Shown: in pieces, positions 39,113-49,723 of the stretch | Numbering within the stretch: position 1 is the stretch's first letter | Layout: every line of letters begins with the position of its first letter | Source of the DNA: Treponema sp. | GTDB lineage: Bacteria > Spirochaetota > Spirochaetia > Treponematales > Treponemataceae | Length of the DNA stretch: 64,000 nucleotides | Assembly: GCA_016290995.1 (NCBI GenBank) | Contig: JAEEVR010000006.1 | Span: 56,854 to 120,853, forward strand | Reading direction: 5' to 3' | Program-made: the position numbers and the translations under genes | The notes under the pieces: generated by a model | Seen by the model: only the letters and a program-made list of their open reading frames with translations | What the model was told of the DNA's origin: nothing | The model's database searches: none

Positions 39113-39501
39113 TGGGACAGTATAGGCTTTTAAAGCTTGGCGAGCAAATCCGAGGCGAGATCGCCAACATGATTTTGCGAGCGGAAATAAAAGATCCCCG
39201 CGTGTCAAACTTTTTGACGATCAACCGCGTCGAAGTGGCCAAGGACTTGGCTCACGCGAAAGTTTACGTTTCCACATTCATGTCGGAGTCGGAACTTAAT
39301 CGCGGCGTCGAGGGCTTGACTAGCGCGGCGGGCTTTATTCAGTCTACAATCGCAAAAAAGCTTACAATACGCCAATTCCCGCGCTTGCATTTTGTGGCCG
39401 ACACGTCAATCCGCGACGGCTACGAAATGGCAAAGAAGCTTGAGGACTTGGTAAAAAGCGACGCCGAAAAATCCGCCGCCGCGCAGGGAAGTGATGCCTA
39501 A
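39112..39501 (+). CDS. rbfA: Ribosome-binding factor A
   Basis: LGEQIRGEIANMILRAEIKDPRVSNFLTINRVEVAKDLAHAKVYVS. Confidence 0.93.
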   Translation: MGQYRLLKLGEQIRGEIANMILRAEIKDPRVSNFLTINRVEVAKDLAHAKVYVSTFMSESELNRGVEGLTSAAGFIQSTIAKKLTIRQFPRLHFVADTSIRDGYEMAKKLEDLVKSDAEKSAAAQGSDA

Positions 39502-40432
39502 TCCTTCCGGAATAATTCTTTACGACAAAAAGCCTGGAATCACAAGTTTTTCCGCGCTTGGAAAAATCAAAAAAACGCTTGGCACAAAAAAAGTGGGTCA
39601 TACAGGAACGCTTGACTTGTTCGCGCAAGGACTGCTTGTCGTTTGCGTCGGAAGCCTTACCCGCTTGGCCGGACTTATCACGGCCTTTGACAAAGAGTAC
39701 GAAGCCCAAATAATTTTTGGCGAACAAACTGACACCCTTGACCCGACCGGCCAAGTTGTCAAGACCGCGCCGCTTCCGACCTTGGGCGCCCTTAAAGAAT
39801 CCCTTAAAAAATTTACAGGAAAGATCATGCAGCGGCCGCCGGAATTTTCGGCGATTAAAATCGGCGGAAAGCGGGCCAGCGATTTGACGCGGGCGGGGAA
39901 GGAAGCCGTAATCCCGGAGCGACCGATAGAAGTTTACGAAGCCCAACTATTGGACGCGGAGCTCGAGGCGGCCGCCTCAAACGATTTGGGGCCTGCAAAC
40001 GATTCCGCGCTTGTAAAATCGGCGCGCGTCCGCTTTTTGGTCAGCAAGGGAACTTACATCCGCTGCCTGGCCCGAGACATTGGAGCCGACCTAAAAAGCG
40101 CCGGCCGCTTGCAAACCTTAAAAAGAACCCGCGTCGGAAACTTTAGCCTTTCGGACGCCGCAAGCGAAGAAACTTTGACAGCCGCTTCGTTAAAGCCGAT
40201 GGCGCCTGATGTCGCCGCGCTTTGCGGAATGAAAAGCGCGGCCTTAAAGGCCGGCGCCGAAAACGATTTTTACAACGGCCGCCCCTTGCGCGCGAATCTT
40301 TTTGCCGCGCCTCTTGAGGTAGGAACGTCCGCCGTTTTTGCCCAAGGCGGCGTTTTTGTCGGGGCGGTGACAATGGCCGGCGGCCGCGCCAAATACGAGT
40401 ATGTCGTTCCGGCGGCGGGGGCGGGCCAATGA
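39491..40432 (+). CDS. truB: tRNA pseudouridine(55) synthase TruB
   Basis: LYDKKPGITSFSALGKIKKTLGTKKVGHTGTLDLFAQGLLVV (TruB motif, GTLDLFA variant). Confidence 0.94.
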   Translation: MMPNPSGIILYDKKPGITSFSALGKIKKTLGTKKVGHTGTLDLFAQGLLVVCVGSLTRLAGLITAFDKEYEAQIIFGEQTDTLDPTGQVVKTAPLPTLGALKESLKKFTGKIMQRPPEFSAIKIGGKRASDLTRAGKEAVIPERPIEVYEAQLLDAELEAAASNDLGPANDSALVKSARVRFLVSKGTYIRCLARDIGADLKSAGRLQTLKRTRVGNFSLSDAASEETLTAASLKPMAPDVAALCGMKSAALKAGAENDFYNGRPLRANLFAAPLEVGTSAVFAQGGVFVGAVTMAGGRAKYEYVVPAAGAGQ

Positions 40433-41274
40433 AAGTTTATTCTTGGGAAGACGTTCAAGCAGAGGCCGCGGCCGGCGGTATTTTTGGCCTTGAATCGACA
40501 GGCGTTTCGGCGGTGACGGTCGGCGGCTTTGACGGAATGCACTTGGGCCACCAGGCGCTTTTTGACGCGGTTTTTGAATGGAAAGAGGGCCGCGCCGCCT
40601 CCTTGGCTTGCGACGGCGTTTTGACCGGAGCGGTGACTTTCACCCGTTCCCCCGGAGCCTTTAAGAGCAAGGACTATCCGGGCGACCTTATGACAGAGAG
40701 AATGAAGCTGGAATTTTTGGAAAAAAGAGGCTTTGATTTTTGCGTAATGATTGACTTTTCCCAAGATTTCAGTAAAATAGAGGGAAGGAATTTTCTTGAC
40801 CAATTGAGAAAATTTTGTTCTGCGCAATTTTTGGCGGCAGGCTCCGATTTCCGTTGCGGGCATAATTTAGACACCGGCGTTGCCGAATTGTCTGATTACT
40901 CGACGCGCAATGGTTTGGAACTGAAGGTTTTGGACGACGTTACGCTTGACGGCAAGCGCGTCAGTTCAAGCTTGATTCGCGGCGCGGTCCAGGACGGAGA
41001 CTTTGCTTTTGCAAGGCGCCTCTTGGGATGTCCGTACCGCCTTGACTGTTCTTTGCTGGAGTGGAGGACAAGTTCGTCGGATTCAAGTCTGTCATTGATT
41101 GCGAACGGAAACACAACGCAAGTTTTGCCAAAAGCCGGACGGCATCCGGTTAGCGTTGTTTTTGCCGGTAAAAAAAGTTCAGCCTTTTTTTATGCGGAAG
41201 GCCAATTCCTTCGCCTGGAATTTCCGCTTGAGCAAAAAGATTTTTCAGTCGTTCAAGAAATTGAATTCTTATAA
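40429..41274 (+). CDS. ribF: FAD synthetase / RibF-like
   Basis: TVGGFDGMHLGHQALFD; FLAAGSDFRCGHNLD; KRVSSSLIRGAVQDGD; short C-terminal part. Confidence 0.85.
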   Translation: MKVYSWEDVQAEAAAGGIFGLESTGVSAVTVGGFDGMHLGHQALFDAVFEWKEGRAASLACDGVLTGAVTFTRSPGAFKSKDYPGDLMTERMKLEFLEKRGFDFCVMIDFSQDFSKIEGRNFLDQLRKFCSAQFLAAGSDFRCGHNLDTGVAELSDYSTRNGLELKVLDDVTLDGKRVSSSLIRGAVQDGDFAFARRLLGCPYRLDCSLLEWRTSSSDSSLSLIANGNTTQVLPKAGRHPVSVVFAGKKSSAFFYAEGQFLRLEFPLEQKDFSVVQEIEFL

Positions 41275-41314
41275 GAAGCCCCGCTGGGGTAAATCGAATT
41301 TTTAGGAGAAAAAT

Positions 41315-41584
41315 ATGGCACTCTCAAAGGAATTGTCACACTCAATCGTTAGCAAGTTTGGAGCCAACGAAAACGACACAGGAAACACAAAGGTTCAGAT
41401 CGCGCTTTTGACAAGCCGCATCCAGCAGCTTACAGATCACGTAAACCGCTTTCCTAAAGACTCAAGCGCCAAGCGCAGCATGATGAAGGTTGTAGGCCAG
41501 CGCAAGCGCTTCCTCAAGTACTTGATGAGAAAAGACTTGGAAGCCTACCGCGCCCTTATCAAAGAGCTTGGCCTCCGCAAGTAG
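41315..41584 (+). CDS. rpsO: 30S ribosomal protein S15
   Basis: TGNTKVQIALLTSRIQQLTDHVNRFPKDSSAKRSMMKVVGQRKRFLKYL. Confidence 0.98.
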   Translation: MALSKELSHSIVSKFGANENDTGNTKVQIALLTSRIQQLTDHVNRFPKDSSAKRSMMKVVGQRKRFLKYLMRKDLEAYRALIKELGLRK

Positions 41585-41589
41585 TTTTT

Positions 41590-41612
41590 ATTGCCGCGCT
41601 TGTCGCGGCAAT
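41590..41612 (+). promoter_or_regulatory. rpsO-pnp intercistronic hairpin
   Basis: Perfect 9-bp stem ATTGCCGCG-CTTGT-CGCGGCAAT. Confidence 0.7.
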
Positions 41613-41663
41613 TTAATGAGCACCGCTCCTTAAAACGGAAAAGAAGATAAAGAGGAAAAAGAA

Positions 41664-43763
41664 TTGTCAGTAGAAAGAGTTACTTACAAAATCGGCGACG
41701 AGGAATTGATTCTTGAAACCGGAAAAATCGGCAAGCAAGCCAACGGCTGCGTTTATGCCCAGTTTGCGGGAACGGCGGTAATCGCCACAGTTTGCGCTTC
41801 GAGCACGGTAGTTGAAGGAATGGACTACGTTCCCGTTACTGTTGAATACAATGAAAAATTTTACGCCGCCGGAAAAATCCCCGGAGGCTTTGTTAAGCGC
41901 GAAGGCCGCCCCAAGGACAAAGAAATCTTGGTCAGCCGCCTTATCGACCGCCCCATGCGCCCGCTTTTTGAAATGTCATTCGGACGCGAAATCCAAATCG
42001 TTCCGACTTGCGTAAGCGCGGACGGTGTTCACACACCCGACATTTTGGCCGTTATCGCTTCCAGCGCGGCCGTTTCTATTTCAGACATTCCGTTCCACGG
42101 ACCTGTCGCCGCTTGTCGCGTAGGCTACCTTGACGGAAAGTACATCATCAACCCGACATTCCAAGAGCAGGAAAAGGCCCAGCTTGAAATCGTAGTAGCC
42201 GGAACAAAAGACGGCTTTACTATGGTAGAAGGCGGCGCCAACGAAGTTAGCGAAGAAGTGATGCTCGGCGCTCTCAACGAGGCCCAGAAGTTCATCACAG
42301 CGATGTGCTTGCTCCAGGAAGAATTGGTAAAGAAAGCCGGAAAGGAAAAGCTTCCGCTCGCTCCGCTTGACGTAACATTGGCCAACGCCGCCGAGATCGA
42401 AGCCAAAGCCACTCCGCTTGTAAAAGAAGCCAACTTCCGCCCAGGAAAGCAGGCTCGCGGCGACGCCGTTAAGGCCGTAAAAAAGCAAATCGCCGCCGAA
42501 TACGCCGAACAGCTTGAGGACGAAACTCAGAAAAAACTTTTTGACGCCTTGTTCGACGACATTCAGTACAAGCTTCTTAGAAAGTCAATCTTGGAGGAAG
42601 GCGTTCGCATCGACGGAAGAAAGTGCGACGAAATCCGCCCGATCACTTGCGAAGTCGGCGTATTGCCCCGACCGCACGGAAGCGCCTTGTTCACTCGCGG
42701 CGAAACTCAGTCTTTGGCCGTTACCACTTTGGGAACGCTCCAGGACGAGCAGTCTTACGACGACATCGATGGCGAGAGAAGCGAGCACTTTATTTTGCAC
42801 TACAACTTCCCGCCGTACTCAGTAGGCGAGACAGGAAAGCTCACAACCGGCCGCCGCGAAATCGGACACGGAAACCTTGCCCGCCGCTCTTTGGCGCCTA
42901 TGGTTCCCAGCCGCGAAGAATTCCCGTACACGGTTCGCGTTGTTTCTGAAATCCTTGAGTCAAACGGCTCGTCATCGCAGGCTTCAACTTGCGGCGGCTG
43001 TTTGTCAATGCTCGCGGCCGGCGTTCCGCTTAAGAAGATGGTTGCCGGAATCGCGATGGGCTTGATCACAGAAGGCGAGCACTACGAAAAGTACAAGATT
43101 TTGTCAGACATCTTGGGAGAAGAAGACCACCTTGGCGACATGGACTTTAAGGTTGCCGGAACAAAGGACGGAATTACAGGCTTCCAGATGGACATCAAGA
43201 TTCCTGGCGTTACGACAGAAATCATGACAAAGGCCTTGGAGCAGGCTCGCGTTGGCCGCTTGCACATTCTTTCTATCATGGAAAAGTGCATCGACAAGCC
43301 GGCGCCGCTTTCTCCCTACGCTCCCAAAATCCTTACAATGAAGATCCCGATCGACAGAATCGGCGCTTTGATTGGACCTGGCGGAAAGAACATCAAGGCT
43401 CTCTGCGCCCAGTACGAAGTTACAATCAACACTGACGAAGACGGAACAGTAACGATTTACGGAAAGACTGGCATGGCCGCCGAAGAAGCCAAAAAGGCCG
43501 TTAAGGGCATCACCGAAGATCCGGAGCCCGGAACGATCTATCAGGGAACTGTAAAGAGCATCAAAGACTTTGGCGCCTTTATCGAAATCCTCCCCGGAAA
43601 AGAAGGCCTTTGCCACATTTCAAAGCTTTCTCACGGAAGAGTTGAAAAGGTGACTGACGTTCTTAAGGAAGGACAGGTCATTCCTGTTAAGCTCTTGGAA
43701 GTTGACCAGAGAGGCCGCTTGCAGCTTTCTTACATCGACGCTTTGGACGAGCAAAAGAAGTAA
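41664..43763 (+). CDS. pnp: Polynucleotide phosphorylase
   Basis: RPKDKEILVSRLIDRPMRPLF; KH (IGPGGKNIKAL) and S1 domains; TTG start. Confidence 0.98.
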   Translation: MSVERVTYKIGDEELILETGKIGKQANGCVYAQFAGTAVIATVCASSTVVEGMDYVPVTVEYNEKFYAAGKIPGGFVKREGRPKDKEILVSRLIDRPMRPLFEMSFGREIQIVPTCVSADGVHTPDILAVIASSAAVSISDIPFHGPVAACRVGYLDGKYIINPTFQEQEKAQLEIVVAGTKDGFTMVEGGANEVSEEVMLGALNEAQKFITAMCLLQEELVKKAGKEKLPLAPLDVTLANAAEIEAKATPLVKEANFRPGKQARGDAVKAVKKQIAAEYAEQLEDETQKKLFDALFDDIQYKLLRKSILEEGVRIDGRKCDEIRPITCEVGVLPRPHGSALFTRGETQSLAVTTLGTLQDEQSYDDIDGERSEHFILHYNFPPYSVGETGKLTTGRREIGHGNLARRSLAPMVPSREEFPYTVRVVSEILESNGSSSQASTCGGCLSMLAAGVPLKKMVAGIAMGLITEGEHYEKYKILSDILGEEDHLGDMDFKVAGTKDGITGFQMDIKIPGVTTEIMTKALEQARVGRLHILSIMEKCIDKPAPLSPYAPKILTMKIPIDRIGALIGPGGKNIKALCAQYEVTINTDEDGTVTIYGKTGMAAEEAKKAVKGITEDPEPGTIYQGTVKSIKDFGAFIEILPGKEGLCHISKLSHGRVEKVTDVLKEGQVIPVKLLEVDQRGRLQLSYIDALDEQKK

Positions 43764-43766
43764 AAT

Positions 43767-44207
43767 ATGAACGACGTTTCAATCAAGGTTAAGGCTTTAG
43801 AAGGAGTTTCTATTCCCGAATACAAGACCGCTGGAGCGGCGGGCGCGGACGTTTGCGCCTTTGTCGACTCTCCTGTGGAATTGAAGCCTGGCGAAAAGGC
43901 CTTGATTGGAACGGGTCTCTTCTTTGCCATTCCCGACGGCTACGAAATTCAAGTTCGTCCGCGGTCGGGTTTGGCCGCCAAGAACGGAGTTACCGTATTG
44001 AACACGCCTGGAACGATCGACAGCGATTACCGCGGCGAGCTTAAGGTGATTCTTATAAATCTTGGCAAAGAAACTTTCACTGTAAACAAGGGTGATAGAA
44101 TCGCGCAAATTGTCGCCGCTCCGGTGACCCGCGCCCAATTCAACTCCGTAGAAACTCTTGACGAAACCGAGCGTGGCGCCGGCGGCTTTGGCTCCACTGG
44201 AAAATGA
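43767..44207 (+). CDS. dut: dUTP diphosphatase
   Basis: [51 protein letters not shown]. Confidence 0.97.
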   Translation: MNDVSIKVKALEGVSIPEYKTAGAAGADVCAFVDSPVELKPGEKALIGTGLFFAIPDGYEIQVRPRSGLAAKNGVTVLNTPGTIDSDYRGELKVILINLGKETFTVNKGDRIAQIVAAPVTRAQFNSVETLDETERGAGGFGSTGK

Positions 44208-45533
44208 ATGGATGGAAAAGATAAACCGCTGGAAGATCTTCTCCGCCTGCTCAAAGAAACAAAAGGCCGCGTTAGGCTTTACTGCCAACGGCTGTGGCAA
44301 AAGCTCTGTCAAAAACTTCTAAAACATAAAAAAATCCGTTTGCTAAAAGACAAGACGCTGGAATATTGCGCTAAGGCAAAGCGCAAGTGGATTGGCTTTA
44401 AATTTTACAGGCGGCAAAATAAAGACAACAAGCTTACCAGATACGTTGTAAAGCAGCTTTTGCTTTACTTTTTTGTAATGTATCTTTTTTTCTTTTTGAT
44501 TTTCTTTGTAAACCAAATCATGCTTTTTATGAAGCAGCTTTTGGGAAAGCGAATTCCAATCGTTGACGCGATGAAGCTTATGTTTTATTCGCTTCCGTTT
44601 GTAATCGCGCAGTCCGCTCCCTTTGCCACGCTGACAGGCTTTTTGATGTGCTTGGGAAGAATGAACACGGACAACGAAATTTTGATTTTTAAGGCGTCCG
44701 GCTGCAATTTAAGAAGGCTTTTGCTAAAGCCGATTTTGGTTTTGGGCGTGATCATTTCTATATTCTCATTCTTTGTAAACGACTACCTTTTGCCTTTGGG
44801 AACGTCAAAAACTCGCGAGCAGCTTAGAAAATCCATCGCCTCCAATCCCACGATGGAAGTTGAGCCGCAAAGCGTAAAGCGCCTTAACGAAACCAGCGTC
44901 ATTTTTGGAAACGTAAACGACAAGGACGTAAGCGACTTGGTTTTGTTTGACTACGACGAATCCGGAAACCAGCGCTTTATCATCGCCGGCAAAACCCACG
45001 TCGATTCCGGCGCTTACAAGGGCGTAAGCATGCGCTTTGACATGAACGACGCCACTGTAATCGTTTTGGACAGAAAAAAGCCTTCCGACTTTGACCTTTT
45101 AAAGTCAAAAACAATGTCCCTGCATCTTTTTGAGAGCACCGTATTCAATTTTGAACGCAGCCTTTCTCCGGCCGAATTGACCAGCTTTGACTTGGGAAAG
45201 AAAATTCATAAAATGAAAAAAGAGGGCGGCCACGACCCGCGCGAAATAAACATGAACGTTTTGGAATACAACAAAAAGTTTTCGCTTCCGTTTGGGTCGT
45301 TTTTCTTTGCCTTTTTGGCGATGCCTTTGGCGCTGCTTTTTGGAAAAGTCAACGGCCAGACAATCGGCCTTGTTGTCGGCATTTTCATCTCGTTTTTGTA
45401 TTGGGCGATGATGACTGTGGGCATCCAGCTAGGCTACAGGAACGGATTGAACGGCTTTTTCTTGATGTGGCTGCCCAACGCGGTTGTAGGAATATCCGCC
45501 GCCTTGTTCTACATGGGGGCAAGAAAGAAATGA
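44208..45533 (+). CDS. LptF/LptG-family permease (YjgP/YjgQ), long basic N-terminal extension
   Basis: YjgP/Q topology: LTRYVVKQLLLYFFVMYLFFFLIFFVNQ; ...LSLPFGSFFFAFLAMPLALLFGKVNG. Confidence 0.85.
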   Translation: MDGKDKPLEDLLRLLKETKGRVRLYCQRLWQKLCQKLLKHKKIRLLKDKTLEYCAKAKRKWIGFKFYRRQNKDNKLTRYVVKQLLLYFFVMYLFFFLIFFVNQIMLFMKQLLGKRIPIVDAMKLMFYSLPFVIAQSAPFATLTGFLMCLGRMNTDNEILIFKASGCNLRRLLLKPILVLGVIISIFSFFVNDYLLPLGTSKTREQLRKSIASNPTMEVEPQSVKRLNETSVIFGNVNDKDVSDLVLFDYDESGNQRFIIAGKTHVDSGAYKGVSMRFDMNDATVIVLDRKKPSDFDLLKSKTMSLHLFESTVFNFERSLSPAELTSFDLGKKIHKMKKEGGHDPREINMNVLEYNKKFSLPFGSFFFAFLAMPLALLFGKVNGQTIGLVVGIFISFLYWAMMTVGIQLGYRNGLNGFFLMWLPNAVVGISAALFYMGARKK

Positions 45534-46606
45534 AGCTTGTCCTTTACGTTTACCGCTTGTTCTTTCCGCTTTTTGTTTGCTCGATGTTCACCTTTGCATT
45601 TATTTTGGAATTGGTGGACCTTATGATGAACATTTGGAAGTACATTTTGAATATGGTTCCTCCGGCTGTCGTCGGATCGATTATGCTCAACTTTCTTCCA
45701 AAAACTTTTACTTGGGCGCTTCCGATGAGCGTTTTGTTCGCCTCGTGCTTTATGCTAAGCTCCCTTTATTCCAGGAACGAGCTAACGGCGCTTTTCGCTT
45801 CGGGCGTTTCGTTGATAAAGTTTTCGATGCCCTTGATTGTTTTGTCGGCCTTTTTGTCGGTGGCGCTTTTTGTCTTTCAAGACCGCGTCGTCGTAAAGTC
45901 CAGCCTTAAGTACGAGGAACTAAAGTCGGCCGCCCTGCGCGAACAAAAGAACAAAAGCAACGACCACATCGTTTTGATGTCAGGAAACGGCCAGGTTATT
46001 TACAAGGCCGAGTACTACGACGACGAAAGCCAGCGGCTGCACAGGCTTTATGTCGTTACACGAAACGAAAAGCGCGAGCTTGTTTCAATCATTTACGCGC
46101 CGCTTGCGATATGGGACAAAAACGAAAATCACTGGAAGACCGAAAGCGGCGTTGAGTACACTTACGACGGAGATTCGTTAAAGAGCGGCTCCGTTAACAC
46201 CGTTGACCAAATGGCTTTGACCGAGCCGCCCGAGACTTTTAGGAACAACACGGTATCGGTTGAGTCTGCCACGGTTGCCGAAAGCCGCGCTTACATCAAG
46301 CGCCTTCAAAAGGCTGGACTTCCGTTCGCCGAAAGCCTAAGCCAGTACTACAACAAGTTTGCCTTTCCTTTTGTCGTTTTGATTGTGGCTTTTTTGTCGA
46401 TCGGCATCGCTGGAAAAAGCCAGCGCAACGTTTTTGTAATAAGCCTTACGCTTTCTTTGGGCATGGCGGTTTTGTTTTACGTTACGCAAATGATTACGAT
46501 GTTGATGGCCAAGTTTGGCATGCTTCCGCCTTTGATGGGAGCGTGGTTCCCCGTGGCGCTTTTTATTGTGATCAGTTGGGTCTTGTTAAAATACAGCAGA
46601 ACTTAG
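45530..46606 (+). CDS. LptF/LptG-family permease (YjgP/YjgQ)
   Basis: MKLVLYVYRLFFPLFVCSMFTFAFILELVDL; start at 45530 overlaps upstream TGA; NKFAFPFVVLIVAFLSIGIAGKSQRN. Confidence 0.85.
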   Translation: MKLVLYVYRLFFPLFVCSMFTFAFILELVDLMMNIWKYILNMVPPAVVGSIMLNFLPKTFTWALPMSVLFASCFMLSSLYSRNELTALFASGVSLIKFSMPLIVLSAFLSVALFVFQDRVVVKSSLKYEELKSAALREQKNKSNDHIVLMSGNGQVIYKAEYYDDESQRLHRLYVVTRNEKRELVSIIYAPLAIWDKNENHWKTESGVEYTYDGDSLKSGSVNTVDQMALTEPPETFRNNTVSVESATVAESRAYIKRLQKAGLPFAESLSQYYNKFAFPFVVLIVAFLSIGIAGKSQRNVFVISLTLSLGMAVLFYVTQMITMLMAKFGMLPPLMGAWFPVALFIVISWVLLKYSRT

Positions 46607-47758
<1,152 letters not shown>

Positions 47759-47762
47759 GACT

Positions 47763-49304
47763 ATGAAGATTTTTGCGATTTTTGCGACAGCGATTTTTTG
47801 TTTCTCAACAATCCTTTACGCCCAAGACGGCGGAGCGGAAGAGGCTCCCGTCGTTGACGCCGCTCCAGAGCAGGCCGCTCCCGCTCAGACTGTTCCAGAA
47901 GAAAAGGTTCCTGAAGAAAAACCTAAAATTGAGCTTGCCGGCGTAAGCGACGTTCCGTCTGCCAAAAGGCCAAAAGCCCCCGACAGCCAAAAGGCCAAGG
48001 CTGCCGAAGCCAAGGACGAGGCTGACACAAAAGAAAAAAATCGCGAGACGATAAAATTTGGAATAGATTCGGAGCTTAGCGAGCTGGTTCAAAAATTGAT
48101 AGACAACGAAGACCCCCGCTATTCCGACGACCTTTACGACTTGTTCCAAAAGACAAAAAGCCCCACGGTCCGCGAAAAAATTTTGGATTACTTTACAAAG
48201 CTAGAGGATCCCTGCTTGGAAGATTACGCGGTGACGGTTCTTAACGATCCTTATGAGGAACGGAACTCAACCGTGGAAAAAGTATTTAAATACACGGCGA
48301 CGGTAAAGACCAAGGCCGCGATTCCCGCAGTTGTGACTCTTTTGGAAAGCGACAACGAAAACTATTTTAATCCCGCGCTTACAACGCTTGGAGAAATCGG
48401 CGGCGAGCGCGAGGCCGAATACTTGGTTGACTACCTTGACCGCGCTGACTTGACCACGCCCCAACGCCAGGCCTTGATGAAAGTGCTTGGAAAAATAAAG
48501 GCCGTCCAGACTTGGGACGCGCTTGTAGAAATCGCGCAAGACGACGGCGAAAACGCTTTTGTGCGCTGCTACGCCGCCGAAGCGATTGGCGCGATGAAAA
48601 AGCCGGAATCGATTCCGATTTTGCTAAAGCTTTTTGAAAGTCCCGATCCCAACATGCGCTGCTATGTCTTAAAGGGCATTTCAAACTATGACACAAAGGA
48701 AGCCAAGGACTTGGTTGTCCAAGCTATAAAGGACGCGCAGTACAAGGTTCGCCTTGACGCGATTGACGCCGCCGCCAACATGAAGCTTAAGGACGCCGTT
48801 CCTTATTTGATTTACCGCGCCAAGAACGACCCGGAGGCCGCCGTAAAGAAAAAGGCCTACGAAAAGCTTGCCGCCTACGAAGACGGAGAGGCCGACAAAT
48901 TCTTGGTGGGCCAAATCACCGACAAAAAGACAAGCGACGCCGTTAAAAAGCAGGCGACGGAAGCGCTGTTAAAATACGGAAAGGCGGGCAGGTCCCAAAT
49001 CGCAAAGTGGGCCGAAGCCTTGGCCGCCGACGACACCAAAAAGCCCATGCGCCGCGACGTTGGAAAGCTTTTGACAAAGTATTCCGACGGGGCCTTTGCC
49101 GGCGCCTGCGAGGCTTATCTTTCTAGCCAGGACAGGGATACCCGCGCCATCGGCCTTGACATGTACACGGCCGGAAAATTTTCTTCTTGCGATTCCAAAG
49201 TCCGCGCCATCGCCGACGACAAAAAAATGGGCACGCTCCAAAAACGCGCGATGAAGCTTTTGGGCATTGAGGAGACGGAAGACAAGCCAGAGAAAAAGGA
49301 CTAG
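47763..49304 (+). CDS. Exported HEAT-repeat protein
   Basis: Signal peptide, Ala/Pro/Glu-rich segment, repeated AVPYLIYRAKNDPEAAVKKKAYEKLA-type helices. Confidence 0.8.
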   Translation: MKIFAIFATAIFCFSTILYAQDGGAEEAPVVDAAPEQAAPAQTVPEEKVPEEKPKIELAGVSDVPSAKRPKAPDSQKAKAAEAKDEADTKEKNRETIKFGIDSELSELVQKLIDNEDPRYSDDLYDLFQKTKSPTVREKILDYFTKLEDPCLEDYAVTVLNDPYEERNSTVEKVFKYTATVKTKAAIPAVVTLLESDNENYFNPALTTLGEIGGEREAEYLVDYLDRADLTTPQRQALMKVLGKIKAVQTWDALVEIAQDDGENAFVRCYAAEAIGAMKKPESIPILLKLFESPDPNMRCYVLKGISNYDTKEAKDLVVQAIKDAQYKVRLDAIDAAANMKLKDAVPYLIYRAKNDPEAAVKKKAYEKLAAYEDGEADKFLVGQITDKKTSDAVKKQATEALLKYGKAGRSQIAKWAEALAADDTKKPMRRDVGKLLTKYSDGAFAGACEAYLSSQDRDTRAIGLDMYTAGKFSSCDSKVRAIADDKKMGTLQKRAMKLLGIEETEDKPEKKD

Positions 49305-49714
49305 CGTCTGTTTTTTATAAAAAGGATGATTTGGAAAACGGCGCCAAAGGCGAGCGTCAAAAAAACATTTATTCCCACGATGTAAGAGCAAAGAAGCTTT
49401 GTTTCAAAATCTGGAGTAAAAAAGAGCTTTGTCGCAAAGCCCCAGTTAAAGTAATCCAAAAAGCAGCCCAAAAGCGCCAACGCAAGCGCTACAATAGTCT
49501 CTACGATAAAAAACTTTTTTTGCTGGCCTTTTACAAAGAAAAAGGCAGGAATCGCGGCCGGCGTTAAAGCGCAAAAAAGCATTTCCACTAAGGAAACGTT
49601 AGTCCTAAACATAATAAAATCGTCGCTTGATTTTATCGGAAGGTTCCACAAAACAAAAAATATTGCGTGAACGGCAACCACAGCGATCAGGGCGATTAAA
49701 TAATTTTTTTTCAT
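49301..49714 (-). CDS. Small integral membrane protein, unknown
   Basis: 137 aa, four hydrophobic segments. Confidence 0.6.
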   Translation of the reverse strand: MKKNYLIALIAVVAVHAIFFVLWNLPIKSSDDFIMFRTNVSLVEMLFCALTPAAIPAFFFVKGQQKKFFIVETIVALALALLGCFLDYFNWGFATKLFFTPDFETKLLCSYIVGINVFLTLAFGAVFQIILFIKNRR

Positions 49715-49723
49715 ATTGCCTGC

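Noticed and set aside
41277-41300. GCCCCGCTGGGGT as a terminator between ribF and rpsO
   Set aside because: Stem of only four G-C pairs and the T-run is distant; too weak to call.
45401-45530. N-terminal extension of the second LptF/G-family ORF
   Set aside because: The first 43 codons read through the end of the upstream gene in another frame; ATG 45530 followed by TM1 is the plausible start.
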